Notes under the pieces: model-generated | Told to the model about the DNA's origin: nothing | Database searches by the model: none | The model's input: only the letters and a program-made list of their open reading frames with translations | Assembly: GCA_016711085.1 (NCBI GenBank) | Contig: JADJTR010000001.1 | Location: forward strand, 425,893-489,892 | Source of the DNA: Phyllobacteriaceae bacterium | GTDB lineage: Bacteria > Pseudomonadota > Alphaproteobacteria > Rhizobiales > Rhizobiaceae | Length of the DNA: 64,000 nt | Reading direction: 5' to 3' | Translations under genes and position numbers: made by a program | Shown: positions 52,612 to 62,895 of the stretch, one piece after another | Layout: the number at the start of each line of letters is the position of its first letter | Position numbering within the stretch: position 1 is the stretch's first letter

Positions 52612-53550
52612 TGCGCATGAAAATCGCCCTTGTCGGCGTCGGCAAGATCGCCCGCGACCAGCATGTGCCGGCGATCGCCGGTTCGGCCGATTGGGGTGGC
52701 GGCGACCGTTTCGCGCCACGCGGCGGTCGACGGCGTTTCGTCGTTTGACGATTTCGCAGCCATGCTGCGGGAGCGGCCCGACATCACGGTCGTTTCGCTT
52801 TGCCTGCCGCCTGTGCCGCGATTCGACTATGCCGCTGCCGCGATCCGCGCCGGCCGTCACGTCATGCTGGAGAAGCCGCCGGGCGCCACCGTCGCGGAAT
52901 GCCTGGAACTGGACGCGATGGCCCGCGCCGCCGGCGTGTCGCTCTACGCCACCTGGCACTCGCGCGAGGCCGCCGCCGTGGCGTCGGCCAAAGCCTGGCT
53001 CTGGGACAGGCGCGTGAAGCGCCTCCGCATCACGTGGAAAGAGGACGTGCGCCGCTGGCATCCCGGGCAGGAATGGATTTGGCGGGCCGGAGGCCTCGGA
53101 GTCTTCGATCCCGGCATCAACGCCTTGTCGATCCTGACCGAGATACTGCCCGATCCGGTTCATCTGACCTCCGCCGACCTGTTCTTCCCGCAAAACTGCG
53201 ACACGCCGATCGCGGCGCGCCTGGCCTTTTTCCACCCGCACGGCGGCGAAGCGGTCGCCGAGTTCGACTGGCGCCACGAGGGCGAGCAGACATGGACAAT
53301 CGCCATCGACACCGACGCCGGTTTGCTGGCGCTGACCGGGGGCGGGGCGAAACTCGCCATCGACGGCGTCGCGCAAGCCCTTCCGCCCGACGCCGCCGGG
53401 GCGCTCGGCGGCGAGTATCCGCGCCTCTACGCGAAAATGGCGGCGCTCGTTCGGTCCCGTGGCGTCGACATGGACCTGTCGCCGATGATCCATGTCGCCG
53501 ACGCCTTCCTGCTCGGCCGTCGGCATGTCGTCGACGCTTTCGTGGACTAG
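52611..53550 (+). CDS. D-galactose/L-arabinose 1-dehydrogenase, Gfo/Idh/MocA family (one frameshift)
   Basis: About 313 residues when repaired. Start MRMKIALVGVGKIARDQHVPAIAGS carries the Rossmann loop. CLPPVPRFDYAAAAIRAGRHVMLEKPPGATVAE includes the conserved EKP lysine, and WIWRAGGLGVFDPGINALSILTEILP contains the catalytic aspartate/asparagine region of the Azospirillum L-arabinose/D-galactose dehydrogenase. The frame breaks at about 52695-52701 (one extra base, expected WxVAATVSRHAAVDG). It oxidises the aldose to its lactone in the first step of the pathway. Confidence 0.85.
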
Positions 53551-53555
53551 CGGCG

Positions 53556-54526
53556 ATGGCGGCAAGCCAATCGATCGCCGGGCTCGACTGGATCGCCGTC
53601 GATTGGGGCACCAGCGCCTTGCGCGTCTGGGCGATGGGTCGGATGATGCGATCCTGGCCCGCGCGGCATCTCCGCGCGGCATGGGCGATCTGACGCCGGA
53701 GGGCTACGAACCGGCCCTCCTCGACCTCATCGGCGCTTGGCTGCCGGAACGGGTGGACCGGCCGGTTCCCGTGCTTGTGTGCGGCATGGCTGGAGCGCGT
53801 CAGGGCTGGCGCGAAGCCGGCTACCGCGCCGTTCCCTGCTCGCCGGTCGACGGCGCCGGCCTGACGGCGGGGGAGACAAGGGATCGTCGCATCGCCGTCC
53901 ATATCGTGCCGGGCTTGAGCCAGGAGTCGCCGCCCGACGTGATGCGCGGCGAGGAAACCCACTCGCCGGCTTGATTGCCGGCGGTATCGGGGACGGCGTC
54001 GTCTGCCTGCCCGGAACCCACAGCAAATGGGTCCGCATCGAAGCCGGCAGCGTTACCGGATTCACCACGGCGATGACCGGCGAACTGTTCGCGGCGATCG
54101 GCGCGCACACGCTGCTGCGTCATTCGATCGCCGCCGAAGGCGCGGACGGGGCAGCGTTTGCAGCCGCGGTTTCCGCGGCGCTTGCCGATCCGGCGCGGCT
54201 GACGGCCGACCTTTTCGGCATACGCGCCGCCGGTTTGCTCCATGGTCTGAACGCCGTCGCGGCGCGCTCTCGCCTGTCCGGCCTTTTGATCGGCACCGAA
54301 CTGGCGGCGGTTCGCCGCCTTTGGTCGGGCCGCGCGGTCCACATCGTCGGCGCGGGGCCGCTGGCCGAAGCCTATGGGGAAGCACTGGCGGCGCAGGGCG
54401 CGCGCGCCATTCGCCATGATGCGGAGGCCATTACCCTCGCTGGTCTTGCCCGGGTGCGGCGCCTGTTGGGCGCGCGGCAATGGCGCGCGGCGATGGCGCG
54501 CGGCGATGCGAAAGGAAACGTCATGA
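53556..54526 (+). CDS. dgoK: 2-Dehydro-3-deoxygalactonokinase (two or three frameshifts, 3' end uncertain)
   Basis: About 320 residues when repaired. IAVDWGTSALRVWAM is the ASKHA phosphate-binding start, CGMAGARQGWREAGYRAVPCSP and CLPGTHSKWVRIEAGSVTGFTTAMTGELFAAIGAHTLL match DgoK. Breaks at about 53640 and 53960 each need one added base. No stop then separates it from the next gene in frame. The +1 frame gives a stop (TGA 54524-54526) overlapping the next ATG, so a third indel before the end is likely. It phosphorylates 2-keto-3-deoxygalactonate. No 6-phosphate aldolase gene is in the window. Confidence 0.8.
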
Positions 54527-55442
54527 CCGAAATTCTCTCCGGCACCCTGCCGGTTGCGCCGACGCCGTTCCACAATGACGGCCGCCTCGACGAGGACGGC
54601 ATGCGCCGCGTCATCGATTGCATGATCGACCAGGGCGTCGACGCCATTTGCATTCTCGCCAATTATTCCGAGCAGTTCGTGCTTTCCGACGAGGAACGCG
54701 CGCTGCTGACGCGGCTCTGCCTCGATCATGCCGTCGGCCGGGTTCCGGTCATCGTCACGATCAGCCATTTTTCCACCGACATCGTCGTGCGGCGAGCCCG
54801 CGACGCCGCCGCGCTCGGCGCGTCGATGGTGATGATGATGCCGCCCTATCATGGCGTCGGCCTGCAACCGGCGCCTGCAAGGAATTTCGAGCACTTTCGC
54901 GCCGTCAACGACGCCGTCGCCATTCCGGTGATGGTCCAGGACGCCCCCTTGTCGGGTGTGTCGATGCCGGTCGAATTGCTGGCGCGGGCTGGCGCGCGAC
55001 CTGGAAGAACGTGTCCTACTTCAAGATCGAGACGCCATTTGCCGCCGACAAGCTGGCGGCGCTGATTGCCGCCGGCGGCGAGCGCGTCAAGGGTCCGTTC
55101 GACGGCGAGGAGGCGGTGACGCTGCTTGCCGATCTCGACGCCGGCGCGACCGGAACGATGGCCTCGCCGCTGTTACACGAAAGCATCCGGCCGATCGTCT
55201 TGGACTCTCGCGCTGGCCGGCTCGACGCCGCGTTCGAGGGGTGGCGGCGCTGCCTGCCGCTGATCAACCACGAAAACCGTCAATGCGGGCTGCGCGCCGC
55301 CAAGACCGTCTTCGCCGCCGGCGGCGTCATCGGCAGCGACCATGTCCGCCATCCGCTGAAGCCGATGTCGGAGCGCACGCGCGAGCGGCTTCTCTGGCTG
55401 GCGCGTGAAGCCGATGCGCTGGCGCTGCGCTGGGGCAAATGA
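54523..55442 (+). CDS. 2-Keto-3-deoxy-L-arabonate dehydratase-like DHDPS/NAL family protein (two frameshifts)
   Basis: About 305 residues when repaired. LSGTLPVAPTPFHNDGRLDEDGMRRVIDCMIDQGVDAICILANYSEQF is the start of the DHDPS/NAL family, and VSYFKIETPFAADKL carries the Schiff-base lysine in the ETP context of L-2-keto-3-deoxyarabonate dehydratases. GPFDGEEAVTLLADLDAGATGTM is a further match. Extra bases at about 54986 and 55007 break the frame; removing both restores LLARLARDLENVSYFKIET and the codon count. It would make alpha-ketoglutarate semialdehyde from the arabonate branch. Confidence 0.82.
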
Positions 55443-55455
55443 GGAACCGGGGATC

Positions 55456-56351
55456 ATGATGGCGAAAGCGAACACGCGTCGGCTGCCCGGAGAATGCTGC
55501 GAACTGGGCGAGGGGCCGTCCTACGAGCGCGCGACCGATACCGCATGGTGGCTCGATATCGTCGGGCGAAAGCTGATCGAGCACCGCTTTCGCGCCGGCG
55601 TAACCATCGCGCACGACCTGCCGCGCATGGCGAGCCTCGTCGCGCGCATCGACGACGAACGCCAGTTGATCGCCATGGACGACGGACTTTATCAACGACG
55701 GCGCGCCGATGGCGCGCTGTCGCTTCTGGTTCCGCTCGAAGCCGGCAACGCCGCGACCCGATCGAATGACGGTCGCGTGCATCCTTCCGGCCGACTGTGG
55801 ATCGGCACGATGGGCCGGAAGGCGGAAAACATGCCGGTTCGATCTACTGGTCCGACGGCGTGACTGTTGAGCGCCTCTTTCCCGAGATCACCATCCCCAA
55901 TTCGATCTGCTTTTCGCCCGATGGCGCGACCGCCTGTTTCGCCGATACCGCCGTCGACACCGTTTGGCGCGTGGCGGTCAATCCGGCGAGTGGCCGGCCG
56001 GTCGGCGCGCCGGAACGGTTTCTCGTCGGCAAGGATCTACCGCTCGGCGGCCATTTCGATGGTTCGGTCGTCGATGCCGCCGGCGTCATGTGGAACGCCG
56101 CCTGGGGCGGCGGGTCGGTTTCCGGCTTCGCTCCCGATGGCCGCCTGGTCGAGACGTTCGAGGTGCCGGCCGGCCAGACAAGTTGCCCGTGTTTTGTCGG
56201 ACCCGAGCTCGACCGGATGCTGGTGACCTCGGCGTGGCAGGGTTTGTCGCCGGCGGCGCGCCTGGCCGATCCCGGTGCCGGCCATACCCACGTGATCGAA
56301 GGCCGTTTCCGCGGCCGCGCCGACGCGGATTTCGTCATCGCCGGCGAATAA
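55456..56351 (+). CDS. SMP-30/gluconolactonase family sugar lactonase (one frameshift)
   Basis: About 298 residues when repaired. The six-bladed propeller lactonase motifs are SNDGRVHPSGRLWIGTMG, IPNSICFSPDGATACFADTAVDTVWR, PLGGHFDGSVVDAAGVMWNAAWGGG and MLVTSAWQGLSPA. The metal-binding Asn and Asp residues of the family are in place. The frame breaks at about 55833 (one base missing before GCCGGTTCG). It hydrolyses the galactono- or arabino-lactone produced by the dehydrogenase, completing lactone opening. GGGGATC precedes ATG 55456; a second ATG follows directly. Confidence 0.85.
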
Positions 56352-56469
56352 CCCGATCCCCCCAAAATCGACGGGAAAACCGCCCTTCCGGTGAAGCCGG
56401 CTGAATTTCCGTGGCTTGGCCATCTTTCTGTATTATGAAGACGGCGGTCGCTGTCGCAGGAAAGGCCGC

Positions 56470-57360
56470 ATGCTCGCACTTCTTCTCAGGGCGCTGATTT
56501 TTGTCCTTGTCCTTGTCGCGGCCCTGTTGGCCGGGGGCGGCGGCGCGGTTCGGCGCGGCCGGAGCGGTCACAGTTGTCGTCCTGTTGTTTTTGGCCCTGC
56601 CGACGCTGCTGCTCGCCGGCGCCTATGTCGTCTCGCGACTCAAGGCAAGCCCGCGTCCGGCCGGGATCGGACCGATCACGGTGTACGCCGTCGTCGAGGA
56701 ATGGCTGTCTCTGCTGGTCCTGTTTCTGTTGGTCATGCCCTTCCAGCGCTGGTTCATGGGGTCGGACGCCGTGGGGAAACTTCCCGCAGGCAAGACGCCG
56801 GTTCTCCTGGTTCACGGATACATGTGCAATCGCGGCTACTGGTGGCGGTTCCGCAAGATGTTGCGCGGCCAAGGCCATGCCGTCGCCACGGTGACGCTCG
56901 AAACGCCGTTTTCCGATATCGACATCCTCGCCGGCGAGCTTGACCGCCGCATCGAGGCGCTGTGCGCCGAAACCGGCGCGGCGACGGTTCGCCTCGTCAC
57001 CCATTCGATGGGCGGCCTCGTCGCCCGCGCCTATGGCCGGCGCAAGGGCTGGAGCCGCATCGAGCGCTTCGTCGCGCTCGCCGCGCCGCACCGGGGCACC
57101 GTGGTCGCCTGGTTCGGCCTCGGCGCCAATGCGCGGCAGATGCGCCCCGATCAGATTGGGTCTCGAGGCGTTGAACCGCGAGCCGCCGCCGCCGGCGCCG
57201 ACGATGGCGATCTGGAGCGCCGGCGACGAGGTGATCGCGCCGCAGGAATTCATCGCGCCTGCCGGGCGGGCGCGACATCGTCGTCGCGGCCACCGGCCAT
57301 GTCGCCATGGCCTTTTCGGCCGCGTTCGTCGATCTCGTCGTCGCCGAACTGGACGCCTGA
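56470..57360 (+). CDS. Membrane-anchored alpha/beta hydrolase (lipase/PGAP1-like, three frameshifts)
   Basis: About 295 residues when repaired. Two N-terminal hydrophobic segments (MLALLLRALIFVLVLVAALLAG and VTVVVLLFLALPTLLLAGAYVV) and another (LSLLVLFLLVMPF) anchor it. The hydrolase core has VLLVHGYMCNRGYWWRF, the nucleophile elbow THSMGGLVARAY, and GDEVIAPQEF and TGHVAMAF with probable Asp and His. Extra bases at about 56535, 57155 and 57266 shift the frame; the sum is a whole codon. It resembles triacylglycerol lipases of the EstA/LipA-like group and may mobilise stored lipid. Converges with the reductase gene. Confidence 0.75.
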
Positions 57361-57365
57361 ACGCC

Positions 57366-59348
57366 CTACAGGTGCAGTCCCTTCATGATCGTCATGACCG
57401 TGATCTGGTCGGCCGTCAGCATGTCCTGACCCGCCTTGCCGCCCTTGGCGGCGTGGAATCCGGGGAACATCCTGCACATCGTGTTCGACACGATCTGGGC
57501 GATGCGCGGCGCCACGGCGTGCAGCGTCCGGCCGAAATGCCGAGCCTCGTCGCGATGCGCGCCGGCCGGTGGATGATCGCCTCGACCCCAGATCGGCCGC
57601 CTCGTCGGGCGAAAGCGTCGGAACATTCTGGTAAAGCTTGGTCGGCGCGATCATGTCGGTGCGCACCAGCGGCATGTTGATCGACGTGAAATGGATGCCG
57701 CGATCGAGGTATTCCGACGCGGCGCAACGCGTCCATGCATCCATCGCCGCCTTCGACGCCACATAGGCCGAAAAACGCGGCGCGTTGGTCAGCACGCCGA
57801 TCGACGAGATGTTGATGACATGGCCGCGCTTCTTTTTGGCCATGTCCGGCAAAACGCCAAGCGTAAGCCGCAACGCACCGAAATAGTTGACCTGCATGGT
57901 GCGTTCGAAATCGTGGAAGCGCTCGTACGAGTTCTCGATGCCGCGCCGGATGGAGCGCCCGGCGTTGTTGACGAGAATGTCGACCCGCCATGTTCGCTGA
58001 CCAGCCAGCTGGTCAGCTTCTCGCATTGCGCCATGTCGGCCACATCCGCCGAAAACGGAATGAGCGTGACGCCGCTGGCCGCGGCCTCGGCGCAGGCGGC
58101 GTTCAATTTTTCTGCATCGCGCCCGACAATGATCGTTTTCGCCCCGACCGAGGCGATCTTCATCGCCGTCGCCTTGCCGATCCCGGCCGAGCCGCCGGTC
58201 ACCAGCACGACCTTCCCGGCGACGCGTCCGTGCAGCGAGCGGTCGATGTGCAGGTCCGGATCGAGGTGGCGCTCCCAGTGGTCCCACAGCCGACAGGCGT
58301 AGGTTTCGATGTGCGGTACGCGGATTCCGGCCGGCTCCAGCAGCTTCTGCGCCTCGCGATTGTCGAAGCGGGTTGGATAGTTGACGAATTGGAAGATGTC
58401 TTCCGGCAGGCCGAGGTCCTTCATCACCGCGCGGCGAATCCGGCGAACCGGGGTCAGCGCCATGAGCGCCTTGGAGACGCCGGCGGGAATGAAGGAAAAC
58501 AGCGAGGCGTTGACGCGCGCCGCCATCTCGGGCGCATGCGCGGCTCGGGCGAAAATGTTGAGCACGTCGCCGACGCGGCGCGGCTCGGGATCGGTCAGAT
58601 GGAAGCACTTGCCGTCCTGCCCGTCGAGATGGGCCAGGTGGTCGAGCGCGGCGACGACGAAATCGACCGGCACGATGTTGATGCGTCCGCCCTCGATGCC
58701 GATGGCCGGCATCCATGGCGGCAGGATCTTGCGCAGCCTCTGGATCAGCTTGAAGAAATAATAGGGACCGTCGATCTTTTCGGCCTCGCCGGTTTGCGAA
58801 TCGCCGACCACGATGCCGGGGCGATAAACGCGCCAGGGCAGGTTGCATTCGCCGCGCACCACCTTTTCCGCCTTGTGTTTCGAGGCATAGTAGGGGTGGC
58901 CGAGGTTGGTCGCCTCGGCGAACATGTCCTCGCGGAACACGCCGTCATACATGCCCGCCGCCGCGATCGAGGAGACATGATGGAAACGGTGCGCGCCGAT
59001 TTCCTCGGCGAATTTGACCGCGTTGCGGGTGCCCTCGACATTGACAAGCATTTCCGCTTCCGGATCGGCTTCCAGATCGTAGATGGCGGCGAGATGGAAA
59101 ACATGGTCGATGCGGCCCGTCAGCCTCTTGGCGTCGGCTTTCGAGACCCCGAGCGCCTCCTTGGTCAGGTCGCCCTTGACCGGAATGGCGCGATCCTCGC
59201 CGACCGCCCAGAACGCCCGCAAAGCCGCGACGCGTTCTTCGCTCGGGCTGCGCATGACGAAATGGACGACGGCGCCCGGTCGCTTGAGAAGCGCGCGCAC
59301 CAGACGTTTTCCGATGAAGCCGCTCGCCCCCGTAACAAGATAGTTCAT
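57366..59348 (-). CDS. Two-domain fatty acyl-CoA reductase-like protein (three frameshifts)
   Basis: About 661 residues when repaired. The N-terminal domain is a male-sterility/extended-SDR reductase: VTGASGFIGKRLVRALLK (residues 5-22), HVFHLAAIYDL, HHVSSIAAAGMYDG and YYASKHKAEKVV. The second is a classical SDR: VTGGSAGIGKATAMKI (residue 383 on), VDILVNNAGRSI, GHVINISSIG and AYVASKAAMD. This fused form is known from bacterial fatty acyl-CoA reductases that make fatty alcohols. Missing bases at about 57985, 57586 and 57535 explain the breaks. A nearby WS/DGAT gene supports wax-ester synthesis. The substrate is inferred. Confidence 0.8.
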
Positions 59349-59399
59349 GGCCTTCCTCCCGGCATAAATCGATGAAACCCGTTCCCGCGCCGCCCTGTT

Positions 59400-59437
59400 T
59401 AGAGGCTTCCCTCTAGAAGATTAGGCGGCGTCCTCTA
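59400..59437. promoter_or_regulatory. Palindromic operator-like sites between the reductase and phasin genes
   Basis: TAGAGG-CTTC-CCTCTA (59400-59415) is a perfect 6-4-6 palindrome, and CCTCTA recurs at 59432-59437, 22 bases on (two helical turns). The 167-base gap serves both divergent genes. A TetR-family gene at 61461 is the nearest candidate to bind. Confidence 0.55.
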
Positions 59438-59515
59438 GTTCCGCACTCTATGTTTGCACCATAGCCAATGGCGAGTCATCCGGCTTCGGATCGCCAAATC
59501 AGATGGAGCATCACG

Positions 59516-60115
59516 ATGGCAAAGAAACTCAAGGCTCTCGCAGCCGGCACAGGCGGCGAAGGAAACGAAAAGGCGCTGGCCAAGACGATCAAGGATTCGG
59601 CCTACCAGATTTGGCTCGCCGGCCTCGGCGCGTTCGCCAAGGCGCAGGAAGAAGGCACGAAGGTGTTCGAGGCGCTCGTCAAGGAAGGCGAGTCCGTGCA
59701 GAAGCGCACGAAGAAGGTCGCCGAGGACACCGTCAACGAGGCCCGCAAGACCGCGACCGGAACCTGGGACAAGCTGGAAAGCGTGTTCGAGGATCGCGTC
59801 GCCCGCGCCCTCGCCAGCCTCAACGTGCCGACCCGCAAGGACATCGACGCCCTGTCGGCCCGCGTTCACGACTTGACCTCCGCGACGAAGAAGCTCTCCG
59901 GCACGGTCACGGCCGAGACGACGAAAACCGCCAAGGGCCTGAAGGCTTCGGCCAAGAAGGTCGCCAAATCGGCGACGGCCGTGAAGGACGAGGCCGCCGA
60001 GGTGATGTCCGCCTCCGTCAAGATCGCGTCCGACGAAACCGCCAAGGTCGTCAAGATGGCCCGCGACGAGACCGCCAAGGTGGTCGAAGACGTCAAGAAA
60101 CGCGTCGTTGGGTGA
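59516..60115 (+). CDS. Phasin, PhaI/PhaF family granule-associated protein
   Basis: This 199-residue protein has the phasin core IKDSAYQIWLAGLGAFAKAQEEGTKVFEALVKEGESVQKRTKK (residues 25-67) and a helical segment to about residue 120. The lysine/alanine/threonine-rich tail (KASAKKVAKSATAVKDEA and repeats of DETAKVVK) resembles the histone-like tail of PhaF. Phasins coat polyhydroxyalkanoate granules; the basic tail can bind DNA. GGAG lies 10 bases before ATG 59516. In this cluster it may coat a lipid or PHA inclusion. The gene appears free of indels. Confidence 0.87.
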   Translation: MAKKLKALAAGTGGEGNEKALAKTIKDSAYQIWLAGLGAFAKAQEEGTKVFEALVKEGESVQKRTKKVAEDTVNEARKTATGTWDKLESVFEDRVARALASLNVPTRKDIDALSARVHDLTSATKKLSGTVTAETTKTAKGLKASAKKVAKSATAVKDEAAEVMSASVKIASDETAKVVKMARDETAKVVEDVKKRVVG

Positions 60116-60139
60116 TCTCCTGACCGCGTGACTTCATTG

Positions 60140-60166
60140 TTCCCGGCGCATAGCGTGCGCCGGGAA
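60140..60166 (+). terminator. Strong hairpin after the phasin gene
   Basis: TTCCCGGCGCA-TAGCG-TGCGCCGGGAA is a perfect 11-bp stem with a 5-base loop, 25 bases after the phasin stop. The T-run that follows is weak (TGGTCTCTCTC), so termination may be partial; it separates the phasin from the patatin gene. Confidence 0.7.
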
Positions 60167-60204
60167 TGGTCTCTCTCGACGGTCGCATCAACGGGAGACG
60201 GGGC

Positions 60205-61429
60205 ATGCCGCGTCGCGTTCGCCACAAGATCGGCATTGCGCTCGCCGGCGGCGGCCGCTCGCGCGATATACGAAATCGGCGCGCTTGTGGCCCTTCAGGA
60301 CGCGTTGCGCGGTCTGGATCTGTCGAAATGCGGCATCCATGTCGGCGTTTCGGCCGGCGGCGTCATCGCCGCGGGCCTCGCCAACGGCTATACGCCGCGC
60401 GACATGCACGCCATGTTCATCGAAAGCGAGAAGGCGGCGGTCGCTTTCGATCCCGATTTGCTGCTGCGCCCGGCCTTCGCCGAGTATGCCCGCCGCATCG
60501 CTTCGCTGCCCGGCCTGATTCGTGACGCGACCAAACGCTATCTCGATGCGCCGCTGACTATGCGGGTTTTTCAGATCCTTCCAGCGGATAGCCGCGCCGT
60601 TCCGACCGGCGTGTTCGACAATGTCGGCTTCAACCGGGTGCTCACGCAGATCTGAGCGCGCCCGGTCGCACCAACGATTTCCGCGAACTCCGGCCGCAAA
60701 CTGTTCGTCGTCGCCACCGATCTCGATTCGGCGAAAGCTGTCGCCTTCGGGTCGCGGATGGGACCATGTGCCGATCTCGCGCGCCGTTCAAGCGAGCGCC
60801 GCGTTGCCGGGGCTGTTTCCGCCTGTCGAAATCGACGGCCGCCACTATGTCGACGGCGCGTTGGTGAAGACGCTTCACGCGTCGGTCGCCTTGCGCGAGG
60901 GGGCCGACCTGCTGCTGTGCGTCAACCCGCTGGTTCCGTTCAACGCCGACCTTGCCCACGACGAGGGCCACCCCGAAGCCTACTCCCTCGTCGACTATGG
61001 CTTGCCGGCGGTGATGAGCCAGACCTTCCGCGCCATCATCCATTCGCGCATGAAGACCGGCATGGACCGCTACCGCGCCGAGTTTCCGCAGGCCGATGTC
61101 CTGTTGTTCGAACCCGGGCGGGGCGACGCCGAAATGTTCTTCACCAACATATTCTCGTATTCCGGCCGCAAGCGCTTGGCCGAACACGCCTACCGGCGCA
61201 CGCTCTACGATTTGCGCCGCCGCCAGGAACAATTTGGCGCCGGTGCTGGCCCGCCATGGCGTCGAGATCGACGAGGATGCGATCCACGCGCGCAATCCAA
61301 AGATCGGCCGCAACCCGGTCAACAACCCGCCGCCGCTCGCCGGCCTCTCCGATACGGCGGCGGAACTCGACCACGCGCTCGACCGGCTCACCGCCGTCCT
61401 CAAAGGTTCGCGCCGCCGCGCGGCGTGAT
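60205..61429 (+). CDS. Patatin-like phospholipase (many frameshifts)
   Basis: Roughly 408 residues when repaired. HKIGIALAGGG plus AIYEIGALVALQDAL is the patatin oxyanion-hole start, GVSAGGVIAAGLANG is the nucleophile elbow (GxSxG) and EIDGRHYVDGALVKTLHA contains the catalytic Asp-Gly. Breaks occur at about 60250-60265, 60652, 60703, 60757 and 61231. Between them the predicted protein is continuous and ends LDRLTAVLKGSRRRAA. Such patatins hydrolyse acyl esters of phospholipids or neutral lipids. Its place after the phasin suggests action on granule lipid or membrane lipid linked to storage. Confidence 0.8.
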
Positions 61430-61460
61430 AGGCTGCATCGCTCGGGGAGGGGCAGGGCAC

Positions 61461-62103
61461 ATGCAGCGCAAGCCGCAGCGACGCACCAGGGAACGCATCC
61501 TGCAGACGGCGCTGGATCTGTTCAACGCGCACGGCGAACCGCGCGTCACCACATCGGCCATCGCCGAGGCGATGCGCATCAGCCCCGGCAATCTCTACTA
61601 TCACTTCGCCGCCAAGGGAAAGATCGTCGAGGCGCTCTTCGCCCTCTTCCGCCAGGAAATCGAGGACACGCTTGCCGCGCCGCAAACCCGCGCCTCCGAT
61701 GTCGAGGACATCTGGCTCTATCTGCATCTGGTGTTCGAGGCGATCTGGAAATACCGTTTCGTCTACCGCGATCTCAACGATTTGGTCAGCCGCCACCGGG
61801 CGGTCGAGACCCAGTTCAAGCGCATCCTTGTCCACAAGCAGCGCACCGCCGCCGACATCATGAACGGCCTCGTCGCCGCCGGCCGCATGAACGCCTCGAA
61901 GGCCGACATCGAGGCGTTGGCGCTCAACATGACGCTGATCGCCACATACTGGCTGTCCTTCGAGTTCGTGCGCAATCCGCGCGCCGTGCCCGATGGAAGC
62001 GCGCTGGCGCGCGGCGCCTACCAGGTGATGGCGCTGGCCGCGCCTAGCCTCGCGCCTCGAACGGGCATTGCTCGATCATCTGGCCGAGCGCTACAAGAGC
62101 TGA
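61461..62103 (+). CDS. TetR family regulator of the lipid cluster (one frameshift near the end)
   Basis: About 213 residues. The HTH is RTRERILQTALDLFNAHGEPRVTTSAIAEAMRISPGNLYYHFAAKGKIVEALF (residues 8-60). The C-terminal domain (IWKYRFVYRDLNDLVSRH, LALNMTLIATYWLSFEFVRNP) matches the TetR_C group found beside WS/DGAT, patatin and acyl-CoA genes. A break at about 62060 shifts the last 15 or so codons; the repaired end reads RALLDHLAERYKS before TGA 62101. GGGGAGGGGC precedes the ATG. It may bind the palindromes at 59400-59437. Confidence 0.83.
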
Positions 62104-62117
62104 GAGGAGGACCGGTC

Positions 62118-62895
62118 ATGGCCAAATGGAAAGCATTTCCGCACAAGGCGGCAGCCTACGACTACAAGGGCGAGGCGCTGAAAAAGAACTGGGCCCGCCT
62201 TCACCAGGGCGACGCCGAACCGTTTCCGGAGCTTGCTGCGGCGCAGGACGCCTGGCGCGCCTACCACCGTGGCGATTTCGCCGATGCCGTCGAGCTCGGC
62301 CTTTCGGCCGGGCCGTCGGGCGTCAACGCCGCCAACAAGGCGACCAATATCTACGCCACCTATCTGGAGACCTCCGACAGCGCCAAGCTGAAGCTGTACG
62401 AAGAGTCCATCGCCCGCGCCGAGAAACTGATGAAGACCGCGCCGGATAACGCCAACGCGCATTATTTCCACGCCCAGGCGCTCGGCCGTTACTCGCAAGG
62501 CATATCCATCGGCGCGGCGCTGGCCGGGGCCTCGCCGGCAAGGTGAACGAAAAGCCTCGACAAGGCGATCGCGCTCGAGCCCAAACACGCCGACGCCCAT
62601 CGCCTACGGCGCCTATCACGCCGAGATCATCGCCAAGGTCGGCGGCATGATCAGAGCGGACTCACCTACGGCGCCTCGAAGACGCCGCCGCCGTCATAGC
62701 TACGGAGACGGCGATCAAACTCAATCCATACTCGCTCGCCCGCATCGAATACGCCAGCAGCATCGTCATGATGTTCGGCGGTTCAAAGATGAAGCAGGCG
62801 CTGAAACTCTGGGAAGCGCGGCGGCGGAAGCAAAGCCGCTCGACGCCATGGAGAGGCTCGACGTCGAAGCGGCCAAGGAAGAGCTAGCCGACTGA
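62118..62895 (+). CDS. TPR-like helical repeat protein (multiple frameshifts)
   Basis: About 258 residues when repaired. MAKWKAFPHKAAAYDYKGEALKKNWARLHQGDAEPFP starts the protein. Helical repeats follow: AWRAYHRGDFADAVELGL, NKATNIYATYLE, SIARAEKLMKTAPDNANAHYFHAQALGRYSQGISI, IALEPKHADAH and AIKLNPYSLARIEYASSIVMMFGGSKMKQALKL, ending AKPLDAMERLDVEAAKEELAD. After 62500 the frame changes several times. The pattern is of tetratricopeptide-type repeats; no enzyme motif is seen. It follows tetR by 14 bases (GAGAGGAGG) and its 3' end overlaps the convergent acyltransferase gene by 12 bases. Function unknown. Confidence 0.7.
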
